A DNA stretch of 64,000 nt from Monoplex corrugatus (lineage: Eukaryota > Mollusca > Gastropoda > Littorinimorpha > Ranellidae), in assembly GCA_030674185.1 (NCBI GenBank), contig JAPXFY010000018.1, positions 42,111,932-42,175,931 of the forward strand, read 5' to 3'. Every line of letters starts with the position of its first letter. The first letter of the stretch is position 1. Of the stretch, positions 48,025 through 59,759 are shown in pieces. The notes beneath the pieces are model-generated. The model saw only the letters and a program-made list of their open reading frames with translations, did no database searches and was not told where the DNA came from. Made by a program: the position numbers and the translations under genes.

Positions 48025-48164
48025 GCGTCCCATTTTCTACGCTACCGTTGTGGCCACAGAAGCTGGCTCAGTTTTTTTTAAAAGTGCAATGATGATGATG
48101 TCGATGAGGATGATAATCATGATGCTATGGAGTTCCATCTAGGATTGAGACTGCATGACAGGCC

Positions 48165-48448
48165 TATAGTCTAGGCCTACTATCATAATACATCCTGGCG
48201 TCAACCAGGCCCGAAAGATACAGACACCTGCGGTGCTGGTAAGAAATTTGAGCAACACCCTCAATGACGTATCCGTGAAGTGGATGAGACTCGGCTGTGT
48301 CTTCCCAATGAGCCCATAGCACGCCCAACTCTGGGTAGCAGCCGGTTAGGGCCGAAAAATCGCACAATGATATTTGAAGGGACTTATTCGAACCCACAAT
48401 CTTCCAGGCGGAGGTCCGTTGCTCTAACCACTACACCACGGCCACTGG
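48165..48448 (-). mobile_element. tRNA-headed SINE S2
   Basis: Read on the minus strand from 48448, it starts GGCCGTGGTGTAGTGGTTAG (A-box region), followed by a 20-base spacer and GTGGGTTCGAAT (B box), then about 200 bases of unrelated body. The order and spacing of the two boxes match a tRNA-derived SINE. No second copy was found in this window. Confidence 0.65.
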
Positions 48449-48699
48449 CGTCAAGTGAGAAATTTATGCTTAACTGTAAGATTGTCGAGAGGTTAGATAG
48501 TAGAGGTCTCACTTCTCTCGCAACATCTGTACGAGAACGGTGCACATCTTTTCGCTGCTTAATTTTGTCCAACACAAAAAGGCCAGGCACCCATATGCAG
48601 CTGGAAGGAATGAAGCCGCACAATTTTGTCAGTCTCCTCCCACACCACCACCCTTTTTTTATATAAGAAAGGGGGTGATTTTTTATATGGACTGGAGAG

Positions 48700-48732
48700 G
48701 CGCGTGTGTATGTGTGTTGTGTGTGTGGTGTG

Positions 48733-48790
<58 letters not shown>
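48700..48790. repeat. (GT)n microsatellite
   Basis: Interrupted GT alternation, followed within 150 bases by C16-A8 at 48937-48960. Confidence 0.95.
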
Positions 48791-48791
<1 letters not shown>

Positions 48792-49189
48792 CAAGATCTT
48801 TTTAGCTCTTTATGAGTGGATATTAAGTATAAGTTTGGTCAAAGCTGTAGACAGATAAGGAGCCGCGAAAGCGTAAATTTGGAGGTCATGGCGCCCAGAT
48901 CCAGTCATAGGAACTCCAAACCACCCCTCCCTGCCACCCCCCCCCCCCCCCCAAAAAAAAGAAGACTGTCCCAAATTGACACTTTTTGATGAAAGCGTGT
49001 GAACAACATTGTCTCAAACACATCTGACATTATTTACATTCTGTTTCACTCTTGTATCAGTCTACCATTGTCATCGTTTCAAAATCTATTTTATTTGATG
49101 ATGACACTTCGAGGTCACAATGACCTTGACAAGTACAAAAATCTGGATTTTCTGAAATGTGTATGAAAAAGAGATTGTTGGAGTATATG

Positions 49190-49480
49190 TGTGGGGTGCG
49201 TGCGTGCGTGCGTGCGTGTGTGTGGTGTGTGTGTGTGCGTGTGTGTGTGTGTTATGTATCTCTCTCTCTCTTTCTCTCTCTCTTCACACACACACACACA
49301 CACACTCACAGACACACACGTACACACACACATACATACACACACACACAAAAACACACACACACACTCACACACACACACATATATGTATGTGTGTGTG
49401 TATATGTGTGTGTGTGTATGTGTGTGTGTGTTGCGTGTGTGCGTGCGTGTGTGTGTATGTATGTGTGTGTGTATCGCGAC
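49190..49480. repeat. (GT)n-(CT)n-(CA)n-(GT)n compound repeat
   Basis: GTGCGTGC and GT, then CT at 49258-49283, CA with TACA variants to about 49381, then TATG and GT to about 49470. The CA and GT halves are inverted copies of one another and could fold back. Confidence 0.95.
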
Positions 49481-49854
49481 AGAAGCAAACTAAGCTCCAG
49501 AAAATTTGAACGGGACGATGTTTGCAGACGATCATATAATCCTAATCTAGTCTCGAGCCAGTCCGGCTGAAAGATGGGAACTTCTCGTTCCCTTCCTGTC
49601 TCTCTCTTTCTTTTCAAATCCTCTGCCTCCCCCCCCCCTCTCTCCCCCTCTCTCTCCTTACCACCAATCTACCGCCCGTCACATTTCACCATCCAGGCCT
49701 CACTTATCTGCATAGTTTCCGTAAACTGTTGATAACTTATTTTGATATTTGTGCCTGAGAATTTCGAAGAACCTCCTTCTGCGGTGTTTGTATTTTCTAA
49801 CTTGGTTGGTTGGACTTTGCTTTTAACGTAGGTGTTTCTTTCTGTCTTTTTCTT

Positions 49855-49916
49855 TCTGTTTTCTTCTTCTTCTTCTTCTTTTTTCTCTTCTTCTTCTTCT
49901 TCTTCTTCTTCTTCTT

Positions 49917-49947
<31 letters not shown>
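49855..49947. repeat. (TTC)n microsatellite
   Basis: About 27 TTC triplets with one CTTTTTTC interruption. A perfect polypurine/polypyrimidine mirror tract. Confidence 0.95.
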
Positions 49948-50120
49948 TTCTCATCCGATTGTCTTTCAATTTCACATTTCTGAAATACGTTTCAAGCATT
50001 ATCAACTACCAAACTCATTTTTGTGTAGAAGCATTTTTTCTACTCGATCATTTCTTGATCTCACGGTGATTTTCTAACAGCTTTCTCATTTCTCGATCTC
50101 GCCTTTCGTTTTGCCCGTAG

Positions 50121-50123
<3 letters not shown>

Positions 50124-50198
<75 letters not shown>

Positions 50199-50202
50199 AT
50201 GT

Positions 50203-50248
<46 letters not shown>

Positions 50249-50360
50249 TGTGTGTGTGTGTGTGTTGTGTGTGTGTGTGTGTGTTGTGTGTGTGTGTGTG
50301 TGTGTGTGTGTGGGGGGTGTGTGTGTGTGTGTGTGGTGTGTGTGTGTGTGTGTGTGTGTG
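50124..50360. repeat. (GT)n array, interrupted
   Basis: GT alternation with GG and TT interruptions over about 237 bases. Confidence 0.95.
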
Positions 50361-50509
50361 CTTGATACATTGTTGATATCATTCGGTAACATGTCGTCTG
50401 TTGATGAACGAAACAAAATACGTATTAATTGAAAAAAAAAAAAAAGTTTTTTTAAGCTCTGTATCTAAATTCAATCAACAGCGTCTCTCTTTCACGCCTA
50501 TGTATGTTA

Positions 50510-50955
50510 TACTTGTATCATGCTTGCAAGGTTTACTGCAACGTACAGTGGACAGTCAACATGCAAAGCCAGAACAAGATTGAGACAGCCGAAATGTAGT
50601 TTTAAGAAGAATGTTGAGAGTTCCATGGACCGCAAAGAAAACAAACGAGACAGATTTGATGGAGGCAGACACAAGAAGATCATTTGATAACGAAAATTAA
50701 GAAAATACAAGCAACAGTTATAGGCTATTTTATGAGGAAATGGTAATTAGAGCACCTGGTCACAACAGGAAAGCTGGAGGGAAAGAGAACACCAGGTAAA
50801 CCCAGGGAGAAAATATTGGACGGACTTGCAGGGTGGCTGAGGACTGAGAGGGTGGAAGATGTACTTGCAGCGACAAGGGATAGATTCGTATGGAGGGCCA
50901 TGATTGCCAACGCCATGCGGCAGGGCACATGATGATGATGACGATGATGATGACT
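50510..50955 (+). pseudogene. LINE-A 3' end, copy 3
   Basis: Same tail as copies 1 and 5: AACATGCAAAGCCAGAACAA, then KKTNETDLMEADT-like, GNPGRK- and TERVEDVLAATRDRF-like segments, ending MRQGT and a stop that overlaps the (ATG)n tail at 50929-50953. Several frameshifts and an in-frame stop make it dead. Confidence 0.85.
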
Positions 50956-51500
50956 GCACCGTAACAGGTCTACGAGATGGCTTGTACGGAGATCGCCCGC
51001 CTTCTAATCCGACTGTATTACAATTTAAGAAAAACTATGCGCAAGCGGGTCCTAATCCACCCAGCCATGAATGTGTGCCTGACCTTGTTCAATGTAAGGG
51101 GGAGGCAAATCAGGAAGGGAGATGAGATGGGCACCGCCCTCATAATACTGGCCCCGGGAAATGTTGAGGTCTCGGACACACTTCACTTCCCTTGTGGTTG
51201 TGGGACAATGTTTTCCTCTGATGCTACTAGTGCTCGATCAGCCCTACCTTCTTTCTCTAGCATTCCTGTTTTGTGTGTTTTTTGTTTTTTTGTTTTATTT
51301 TTTTCTTCTACGTGATCGATCATCGCTTGATCCTAAAAATGTCCCACTAACTGTTTGCTTGAAGGGGATGGAGACAGCTGACGGGGCATGCATCAGCGGC
51401 TATCATCAAGAATGATGTCGTCGACAGGTAACATGTGACTGCTTACTTACTGCCAACCCTGCCGTTGGCATGCAGGGCAGCAACGACAGTTCTCCGCTTC
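50956..51500. other. Intergenic, no gene recognised
   Basis: An open 112-codon plus frame (50977-51315) has no recognisable domain and lies between mobile-element fragments. It is left uncalled. Confidence 0.4.
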
Positions 51501-51504
51501 TGTT

Positions 51505-51764
51505 TGATTTGGTTCAGTTTTTGCGTCGGCACCCACTCCAGGTGATATGGACGATGGGATAACCATTCCAAGAAAGGAAAGCAGGGGAAGGGTGGAGACT
51601 TGTCTAATCCTGTACCGACACCACCAGAACAACAATGATGTTAAGATGTGACAGTGAGAAGGCCAGTTCTAATGTAGTGCACCCCTGGGATTCGAACCCC
51701 CCCCCCCCCCCCACAACCATTAGCATGTGAATCTGACACTCAACAAAGTGAGCTACTGAGGCCC
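51505..51764 (-). mobile_element. tRNA-headed SINE S1, copy 1
   Basis: Matches 62311-62556 along nearly its whole length: GGTTCAGTTTTT, CACCACCAGAACAACAA, GATGTTAAGATG, GTGCACCCCTGG/GCGCACCCCTGG, GGGATTCGAACCC and CATTAGCATGTGAATC. On the minus strand it opens with GGGCCTCAGTAGCTCA (A-box region) and then GGGTTCGAAT(C)CC (B box). In this copy the B-box flank has expanded to C16 (51697-51712). Confidence 0.85.
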
Positions 51765-52139
51765 ACGGTGTGTTTCAAGGCCATGAAGATTTCCTTTTGT
51801 TGCTCGTCACCATGTGTCTTCTTCTCTTACGTCTTCAGTCGTGTATCCAGTGAAGTACTGTTCGGGTGATGTTCTCTTGCTCGTTTTGAATGATATGTCC
51901 AATCCATTTCCATCGTTTTTTCATGATGATAGTGGCTCATATTCTCTTGACAGCATTGGGTGAGTAGCTGTTGTTTGGAGACAGTGTTAGGCCAAAAGAG
52001 TTGTATGATTCTTGAAAGATTCATTGTGACTTTAAATCGATATACTTTTATGTATAGAAGTGTGTATGCCATCTTTTTTTCTTTGTCTTTCGTTTGTTCG
52101 TTTGTACGTTTTGTTTGAGGTGGGGAACAGGGGAGGGAT
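51765..52139. other. Intergenic, no gene recognised
   Basis: No exon, RNA gene or repeat relationship seen. Confidence 0.4.
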
Positions 52140-52222
52140 TCTGCCCACTTTGTGATTTGAACCCAGGACTTTTAGCATTCCTGGAAGGTATCCTTAACAA
52201 CTAGACCACATATCCACCAGTC
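52140..52222 (-). mobile_element. tRNA-like head, probable SINE remnant
   Basis: Minus strand: GATATGTGGTCTAGTTGTTAAG, an intervening arm, then CCTGGGTTCAAATC. The boxes and spacing are tRNA-like, but the acceptor stem is absent. Confidence 0.45.
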
Positions 52223-52342
52223 CGTCTGTTAATCCCCAAGAGAAGTAAAGCAGGATTGTCTCCCTTGCATTGCTCAGAACAAAACAGAATGACAAACAAA
52301 AAACAAAAACTGCCAGACAAAATAGACCTTTTACTAGACAGA

Positions 52343-52516
52343 TTAACCCTTCGACTCCTGCACCCTATCCACCAACTGCAAATACTTAACCCTTTGATTC
52401 CCTCACCCTATCCACCAGCTTCCGTGAGGGAATCAAAGGGTTGAGTTTTTGCTTTTACTGGCATGGCTGGCAATGCAGGATGCTGATGGACAAGGTGCGA
52501 GAGTCAAAGGGTTTAA
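52343..52516. mobile_element. Hairpin element H, copy 3
   Basis: Complete, TTAA to TTAA: TTAACCCTTCGACTCCTGC at the left and GAGAGTCAAAGGGTTTAA at the right. The inner palindrome (52386-52444) is shortened by loss of its CCTGCAGG centre. The bulge sequence (GGCATGGCTGGCAATGCAGGA) is on the right. Confidence 0.85.
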
Positions 52517-52691
52517 ACGGTCTGGTCTGAAACACAAAGCGAATCAGAAATCTGTGAGAACTCTGTAATGAAAAGGCAACAACATCATGGAAAAAACATG
52601 TTGGGGATTGCGGAGCAGCCAGTGTAATCCTCCTAGAGCGTTCTTGTCACTTAGGATCACGTAGGCTTCTCCCTGACCCACCCACCCTTTT

Positions 52692-52699
52692 TTGTGTTT

Positions 52700-52731
<32 letters not shown>

Positions 52732-52734
52732 TTC
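52692..52734. repeat. (GT)n microsatellite
   Basis: GT alternation with two TTT interruptions. Confidence 0.9.
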
Positions 52735-53141
52735 CCCCCAGCAATGTGACGTCCAAAATGAAGTCCGTTTCATTTTGGGGAGTATTCTGACCTTGATGGG
52801 TTAAAAAAAAAAAACTGACTTCACAAACTTCTTAAGAATTCTGCACCAGAGTAAAGCTAATTCTATTCATGAAAGAAATACACTGAGTTGTTAGAAAATT
52901 ACTGGTGTTCTCATTCTAATCTCTTAGGAGGGTACCATGATATTTTGTAGATATTTTGTATACATTAATTTTGTGCACGTTTTTATTTGTCGCTTACTTT
53001 GTGTGTCATTTGTGGAGTTCTTGCTTGAATCCTTGACGAGCAATATTTAGACAATTTCGCCAGTCTAGTGGTTGAAATTGTCGTTGTATTTTACACTCGT
53101 TCATAAGAGGATATATCTGAATTAATAAATTCTATGAATCT

Positions 53142-53221
53142 GATTCTCTCTCTCTCTCTCTTTCTTCTTTCTCTTCTGTCTCTCTCTCTTCCTCTCTCCC
53201 TCTCTCTCTCAAACAAACAAA

Positions 53222-53280
<59 letters not shown>
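53142..53280. repeat. (CT)n-(AAAC)n-(CA)n compound repeat
   Basis: CT-rich to about 53208, CAAA units to 53226, then CA to 53277. Confidence 0.95.
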
Positions 53281-53281
<1 letters not shown>

Positions 53282-53299
53282 CAGAGGAAACCATACATT

Positions 53300-55312
53300 A
53301 GAGAAAACAAGAATGATTATTTATTTCCAGACGAAGAGTTACCATGTGAGTAATATACAAATGTCAGAGCAATGAAAGCACTATACATATATCAAAAAAT
53401 AGAACTTTGTATATAAATACATCATTAACCACTAAACCCTTATACAATGGGTCGACAAACGTGCTGGAAGAGTTTATATAAAGACCTGAGAAGAAGAATA
53501 CCTTTTGCAACGGGACCATTTTTCCAGAACAAAATACTTTTGGGGAAAGGACACTTTGGGAAATAGGCTCTTCAAGTATATGATTTTTTTTTTTTGAAAG
53601 CATATTTTGGGAAATGACTCAAATACAACGTGTTTTTGAATGTGAATTAAAGTTCATGAATAAACATGTCTAAATCAAAAGAGAAAAACCATCACACGCA
53701 TAGATATGTATATATATATATTTATCTCCAAACTGTCACAATCAATTTCCCTGAAGAAATCTGATCAGACGATTTCGTTCACAACGCCCAAACATTTTTG
53801 TTCAAAACATCCAAACAAGATTTGGTCACGTAAAGCCGTTTTTTTTGTAAATCCACTCCTGCATTTTCATTATCTATAAAAAAAATTTTAAAAAAGGCAA
53901 CACTGATACACATCAATCACACATGAAAGGAATCAGATCGAGTTAGTAGATACATCGTCAGGCTGCTACTTGATACTGAGGTGAAGTATATATAATATTG
54001 ACATAATTATCATCATGTATGCATACAAGAAAGAAAAGGGTGGGAAACCTTATGAACAAAAAAAACCCCTATCCAATCACACTCATTTGGACCGCACAGA
54101 TCCAACCGGTCAGAAAACAACTTTCAGTATAGTTCAACTTTTACTGAATGTGTCAGGTATAATTTCGCAAAACGTACGTATAAACACATGAGCAATTACG
54201 GATTTTTTTAATTCTATGTCTACGATCAATTTATTCTATGTCTACGATCAATCTCATCAATCAGAAACTGTATAAAATGAAAAAAAGCAAACAAAAACTT
54301 TCATCATAGTAAAATACATGCTTTTATAAATTCAACACCTGAAAAGGTATGTTAATTGCAGACTTTTATTTATGAACCCCAATACACGTATACAATGAAA
54401 ATTGGAATTTTCTCAAATTATTTTGTTGTTGCGGTGCAGCCTATTGCAAAATAAAACACAAACAAAACAACTACACTTCCGTCTTAATCCGTTGTCTTTA
54501 TGACACGAGAAAACGCATGGAAAGCGAAATTATCCAAAATCCGTATAAATTATCCACTCTTTAAGATTTCTTTCTTTCTCAGCATGAGACAGATGGCAAG
54601 TAGTATTACAAAATAAAGCGCTAGGTTTTCCTAGTGATATGCAAGAAGTTGGAAAACGACGTCTCTTGATTTGCAGCCACTTAAGCTCAATTGCACTTAG
54701 CATGACAGTTATGACGATCAACTGACTATAGGATCTAAACAAGACAACAAAAACAACAAAAAAGCCGTTTTGCTTCAAAACTTCCCTAGAATTATCACTA
54801 CCGAAAAAAGAGAGAGAGAGAGACAAGAGAGAGAAGAGAGAGAGAGAGAGAGACAGAAGAAGAAAAAGAAGAAGGGAGAGAGCGAGAGAGAAAGCCAGAG
54901 ATAGAGAGAGAAGAAGAAGGGAGACAGCGAGAAAGAGAGAGAGAGAGAGAGAAAGAAGAAGAAATTTCAATCTAAAATTCTGGCTGTGTGATACATTCAC
55001 CAAACTTGGCCTTTCATCCCTAAACTTAAACTTGACCCTGTGATAAACTGAAGCCGGTATGAGTTTGAACACGTCCACATTTCAATGACATTTTCTCAAG
55101 CATTGGGGGAAGGGGAAAAAGCAGAAACATTGGATGAAGGCAGCAAATACTTTTTTCTGCTGGATGTACCACTGCGTTACAAACTCCCACTCAAAAACTT
55201 GCATAAAATGCTGAGCAAAGCAATGCATTCAAACAGAAGTAAATCTGTTCTACCCTGCTGGAAAAAAAAAGATAAACGATGCTGGGCCAAGGGAAGTAAG
55301 TCATTGCAGCGT
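53300..55312 (-). other. Probable 3' UTR of the LHFPL-family gene
   Basis: Two kilobases of AT-rich sequence without exons or recognisable retroelements follow the minus-strand stop codon at 55313-55315. A minus-strand AATAAA (plus TTTATT) at 53320-53325 is the most distal plausible signal before the CA microsatellite. Others lie near 54230 and 54365. It contains a (GA)n-rich tract at 54809-54960. Confidence 0.4.
54809..54962. repeat. (GA)n-rich purine tract
   Basis: GA alternation with AAGAAG interruptions over about 150 bases. Confidence 0.95.
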
Positions 55313-55455
55313 TCAGAGCTGGAAGCCACGGTTGGAGCGCGCTTTTTGCGAGTACTCGCTGTACTGGTCCATATCCCGTTCTGGAACAGCCACGACTTGA
55401 GGCTGGATGGGTATTGAGCGCTTTGAGATAGTCTCGGAGTATCCATTCAGTTCAG
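55313..55455 (-). CDS. Gene 3 terminal exon: LHFPL-like C-terminal cytoplasmic tail
   Basis: A minus-strand exon begins at 55455 after a consensus acceptor (TTTTTTGTTTCAG) and encodes two bases completing a Ser codon plus 46 residues before TGA (55315-55313). It is in the exact phase left by the upstream exon (donor at 63311/63310, one base carried). The peptide is polar: it starts Ser-Glu-Leu-Asn-Gly-Tyr-Ser-Glu, has PIQPQVVAVPERD in the middle and ends RSNRGFQL. A short, poorly conserved cytosolic tail after the fourth membrane segment is the rule in LHFPL proteins. The evidence is the splice border, matching phase and uninterrupted frame; sequence conservation of the tail itself was not tested. 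Confidence 0.65.
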
Positions 55456-55511
55456 CTGAAACAAAAAATGAGAATGCATGTCAAACAACTGACTGTAAAG
55501 ATCAGTATCTT

Positions 55512-55537
55512 CACGCGCGCGCGCGCGCGTGCGTGTG
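55512..55537. repeat. (CG)n alternating tract
   Basis: ACGCGCGCGCGCGCGCGTGCG, a perfect purine-pyrimidine alternation, lies about 57 bases upstream (minus-strand sense) of the terminal exon of gene 3. Confidence 0.9.
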
Positions 55538-55899
55538 GTGTGGGGGAGTGGGAGAGGGTGGGGGCAGGATGGAGGTGGGCAGTCACACATATCCTAAGCT
55601 TTTTTTTCGTGGAACACACACATCCTATCTTAATTTGTGTCCATTTATGACTGTCAGAAATTGAAAACCAGGAAAAGGATGAAAATCATGATACTACAAT
55701 GACACGTTCAGTATTGGAGACACAAAGGAAGAACAGAAGCGGGTGATAGGCATAGAGTGGTGCGTAGTGAAGACATACCAAGTATCGGGATTCTTATTCA
55801 CTGCAAAGGAATTTGAATGCTTGTTTGACCATCCCGCTTAGGCTGATATTATCTGTCTAGCGACTAACTCAGTGGTTACTGTCATGTTCTGTTATCTTT

Positions 55900-56506
55900 G
55901 TTTAAAGCCCAGCCGACTGCCATCATCATCATCATCATCATTATCAAGTGCTCTGCCGCATGGCGTTGGCGATCATAGCCCTCCGACTGCGTAGAGCCAT
56001 ATCAGGGGAGCTGTGACCATTTCAAAACTTACACAATACTTCAACAGAAAAAAAAATTAAGTACACATACACACATATGAATGCATTCGCGGACATAATC
56101 TAAGGAGATGCCCCAGGCGTTGACCACTCCGTCCAATTTATCGCACAGGGGATTTAAAAAACATACCTGAATACGAATTGAAACGTAAATAAGGACACTA
56201 AAACATACATAAAAACGGACCTAAAATGCCTAAAATTACTTCCGCATGTCTCACTTCCCTAGAGCCAAAAGTTCATTTAATACATGTACCCAGTTATCAA
56301 TCTTAAGACTTTATCGAACACATACAGGTGAATGGACCAGCAAGGCAGAAAATGATAGGAAGAAATGACAGACAGCAAAGGAGGAAGAAAGAAACAAAGA
56401 GAGTGACAGAAAAGAAGAAATCTTTAGCACAGAATTTCCAGAAGGTGGGGGATACTATTTATACTGAAAAAGCCCCCGGCATCCCCACGGGGGTAAGTTT
56501 AACCTG
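55900..56506 (+). mobile_element. Dispersed repeat R560, copy B (interrupted)
   Basis: Full-length relative of copy A, beginning TTTAAAGCCCAGCCGACTGC and ending CACGGGGGTAAGTTTAAC. It is split at its left end by a 62-bp LINE-A fragment (55921-55982). Confidence 0.85.
55921..55982 (-). mobile_element. LINE-A, 62-bp 3'-terminal insertion (copy 4)
   Basis: Seven CAT triplets (an ATG tail on the minus strand) followed by the last 40 bases of LINE-A (CCGCATGGCGTTGGCGATCA). It is flanked by the exact 8-bp repeat CCGACTGC (55913-55920 and 55983-55990), so it is a heavily 5'-truncated retrotransposition with a target duplication. Confidence 0.85.
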
Positions 56507-56689
56507 CGTGTCTATTTGAGTAAAATACGTAACAAGGATGTATGTTTTGTGGATGAGTTTTTGTATGCGGAGAGGCTGTATAGAAAGCCACGATTCAACC
56601 AAATGAAACCTGATTCTGAAAATACCATAAGTTAACAATTATCCCGATTCCCGATAAAATGACAACAAACACACGTACTTTAGTTAGAC

Positions 56690-56800
56690 AAAGGAAGTGA
56701 CAGAAAAGAGGACATTTTTAGCACAGAATTTCCAGAAGGTGAGGATACTATTTATACTGAAAGAGTCCCCGGCATCCCCACGGGGAAGTGGTTGAAATGT
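56690..56800 (+). mobile_element. Dispersed repeat R560, partial copy E
   Basis: Only the last 110 bases (GTGACAGAAAAGAGGA to CATCCCCACGGGGAAG), about 180 bases after copy B and in the same orientation. Confidence 0.8.
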
Positions 56801-57114
56801 GTACTTTTGGGACATTACACTGAAACAAGAATACATGAGAACACTTGTCTACGGTTTGCAGTTGGAGTCTCAGACGTTGAATGGTCACAAAGTAGTTGGT
56901 ACCACTGCTGTACACAAGATCAGAGTACTGCTTTATCGTCAAATCGTTTATTGCGCCTTGACGGTGTGTATTTTGTTAACACCAACACTAAGTCATAAGC
57001 CCCTGTGTCATTTTGCAACACCACCATACCGGCTGTGTGTCATCACGGTTTATGATTCCGCTTACATTTGCATTTATGACGCAACTGCACAGTACGTCAT
57101 TAGTGGTAAGTCGG

Positions 57115-57138
57115 TAAGTCACACACACAACACACACA

Positions 57139-57196
<58 letters not shown>

Positions 57197-57480
57197 GGGT
57201 AAACATGTGACTACATCATTACGATAAGTCTGAATCATAGCTCTCTCTCTCTCTCTCTCCACATATGTATATACATGTATATCTAATACATAATATATAT
57301 GTACATATGTATGTATGTATATACACCCGTTGGGTAAACCTGTGACTAAACTAAGTCATTACAAGAGATCTGAATCTAAGCTCTCTCTCTCTCTCTCTCT
57401 CTTCTTTCTATATATATATATATATATACATGTACGTGTGTATATATACATATATATAATTATATATATATATACATGTG

Positions 57481-57511
<31 letters not shown>

Positions 57512-57595
57512 ACACATATATATACACACATAATATATATATACACTCGTTGGGTAAACCTGTGACTACATCATTACAATAAATCTGAATCATAG

Positions 57596-57643
<48 letters not shown>

Positions 57644-57651
57644 AATTATAT

Positions 57652-57719
<68 letters not shown>

Positions 57720-57750
57720 ATATATATATATATATGTGTGTGTGTGTTGT
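57115..57750. repeat. Composite (CA)/(CT)/(TA) microsatellite with repeated module
   Basis: A module of about 60 bases (TTGGGTAAACCTGTGACTA ... ATTACAATAAATCTGAATC ... AGCTCTCTCT) occurs at 57195-57258, 57329-57402 and 57549-57608. CA, TC, TA and GT tracts of varying length fill the gaps. The organisation is like that of the window's first 890 bases but the module is unrelated. Confidence 0.9.
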
Positions 57751-57939
57751 GTTGTGTATCTCCATGTTTATGGTCTAAACTTTCTGTCACAGAATAGGTT
57801 AAACAGGTAACATGACTAAAAAAAAAAAGTTATCAGATATCCAAGTGAAGACTGCAGAAAGTCAGAAATCAAGAAGTACAAAGTGGCTGTGATTCATTCA
57901 AGTACTGACACATAGAAGGAGACGGAATAAACCTTTTAG

Positions 57940-58085
57940 CGGTTTCACTTTCACTTTCTGTTTCTCAAGGTGTGTCCCCCCTCGAAACAAATTCCATATG
58001 CACTGATGCCACACGATGGAGAAGATCCAAACTGTTCATAGAATAAGCCATAAGTCTGGCACGAGACCTATGCGCTGGCAAGATC
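57940..58085. mobile_element. SINE-like dispersed fragment S4, copy 2
   Basis: Shares TTTCTCAA, ATTCCATATGCACT, CCACACGATGGAGAAGATCC-like words with 24448-24545. Confidence 0.45.
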
Positions 58086-58522
58086 AACCTTGACGGGTTT
58101 GATAAGCTCAAGCGTCTGTTTGATTATAAAGGTTTTTCTTTCAAGGGACACTGACAAAAACGGAAGTGGAGACTGCGTGAACTCTTTCCTAAGAATAGCT
58201 AAGTACACGGCTCCGCTTCACGAAGTATTGACAAACAAAAACAAAAAAACCACCAAGTGGAGATTATAACAAGCGTTGGAAAGTAGATGGTGGGTGGTTC
58301 GGGTAGCCTACCCATCAGGGTTAGCAATGTAACGTAATCGGCTTACACCGGGTAGGCCTAGCCTGCGAACATGGCCACGTGAACTGTGACGTGATTGTAG
58401 TGGGCGCGGCACGCAGGCCAGTTTGTTCATGCCATCAGGGTTATGTACGTCCTCTGGCGGGTTGACAAAAATGTCAACCATGTTTCTCAGCCTACTCACA
58501 CTTTAGCACCATGTCCATTGTT

Positions 58523-58624
58523 GTTTATGCTCTTCTCTCTCTCTCTCTCTCTTGCTCCTCTCTCTCTCTCTCTCTCTCTTGCCCGCTCTCTCTCTCTCTG
58601 GCTCTCTCCCTCTGGCTCTCTCTG
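58523..58624. repeat. (CT)n-rich tract
   Basis: Interrupted CT repeats with GCTCTCTC and GGCTCTC variants. Confidence 0.9.
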
Positions 58625-58639
58625 CCCCCACCACTCCAC

Positions 58640-59193
58640 TCAGGTTAAACTTACCCCCGTAGGGATGCCAGGGGATCTTTCAGTATACATAGTATCCCCA
58701 CCTTCTGGAAATTCTGTGCTAGAAATTTCCTCTTTTCTGTCACTCTCTTTGTTTCTTTCTTCCTCCTTTGCTTTCTGCCATTTCTTCCTAACATTTTCTG
58801 CCTTGCTGGTCCGTTCACTTGTATGTGTTCGATAGTCTTACGTTCATTTTCTTGGGATTGATAATTGGGTACATGTATAAAGTGCATTTTTTGGCTCTAA
58901 GGAAATGAGATATGAGAACACAATTTTAGGTAATCTAGGCCCGCTTTCATACATGTTTTAGTGTCCTTACTTGTGTTTCGATTTGTATTCAGGTATGTTT
59001 TTTTAAATCCCCTGTGCGATAAAGCAAATTAGACGGAGTGGTCAACGCCAGAGGCATCTCCTTAGATAATGCGCGTGAACACATTGATACATGTTCTTAA
59101 CTGTTTCTTTTCTTTTTTCCTGTTGGAGTTTTGTTTATATTTTGAAGCAGTTGTAGCCCTGATATGGCTCTGCGCAGTCGGGTGGGCTTTAAG
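58640..59193 (-). mobile_element. Dispersed repeat R560, copy C
   Basis: Reverse-orientation full copy: starts (plus strand) GGTTAAACTTACCCCCGTAG and ends GCGCAGTCGGGTGGGCTTTAA. It is the best copy for defining both ends because it has no insertion. Confidence 0.85.
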
Positions 59194-59619
59194 CAAAAGT
59201 AACAGTAATCTCAGAAAAAATCATTCCCTACTTGACTGAAAAAGTATCAGAAAGACGTATGAATTCTATCCGGGCTTCGAAGTCCATTTTTACGCCTGTT
59301 AATCTGAACACAGAAATCTTCAGGACATTTATTCTTTGAGCATTCCGTGGAAGTCATGCCTGCCCCTAAGGCACAGCCTCACTCCTGAGAACTTTGATCC
59401 TCAACAGTTAAGCGGGTGGAATACCCCAGGTGAACCATTTACGTAAGACTGGCCTTCTGGAAGTCAGGTCTGTTTCACTGCTGGCTGCTTAAGCCGATAG
59501 GATCTTAAAGTGTAGGTCAGTAAGAACGATCTTTTTTGTTCCGTTCGTGTCTTCTTTTTTCCCCCCAGAAATCTTTGTTTTGATTTTGTTTATTAAAATG
59601 TAAAGAATGAATAAATTAT

Positions 59620-59620
<1 letters not shown>
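59194..59620. other. Intronic spacer, nothing recognised
   Basis: No repeat or exon identified. Confidence 0.4.
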
Positions 59621-59689
<69 letters not shown>

Positions 59690-59694
59690 TCTCT

Positions 59695-59759
<65 letters not shown>

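Noticed and set aside
50977..51315. 112-codon plus-strand frame
   Set aside because: No domain, no splice support, located between mobile-element fragments.
54530..55078. 182-codon minus-strand frame rich in Leu and Ser
   Set aside because: Its centre is the (GA)n tract read as CT, and it lies downstream of the LHFPL stop in the probable 3' UTR.
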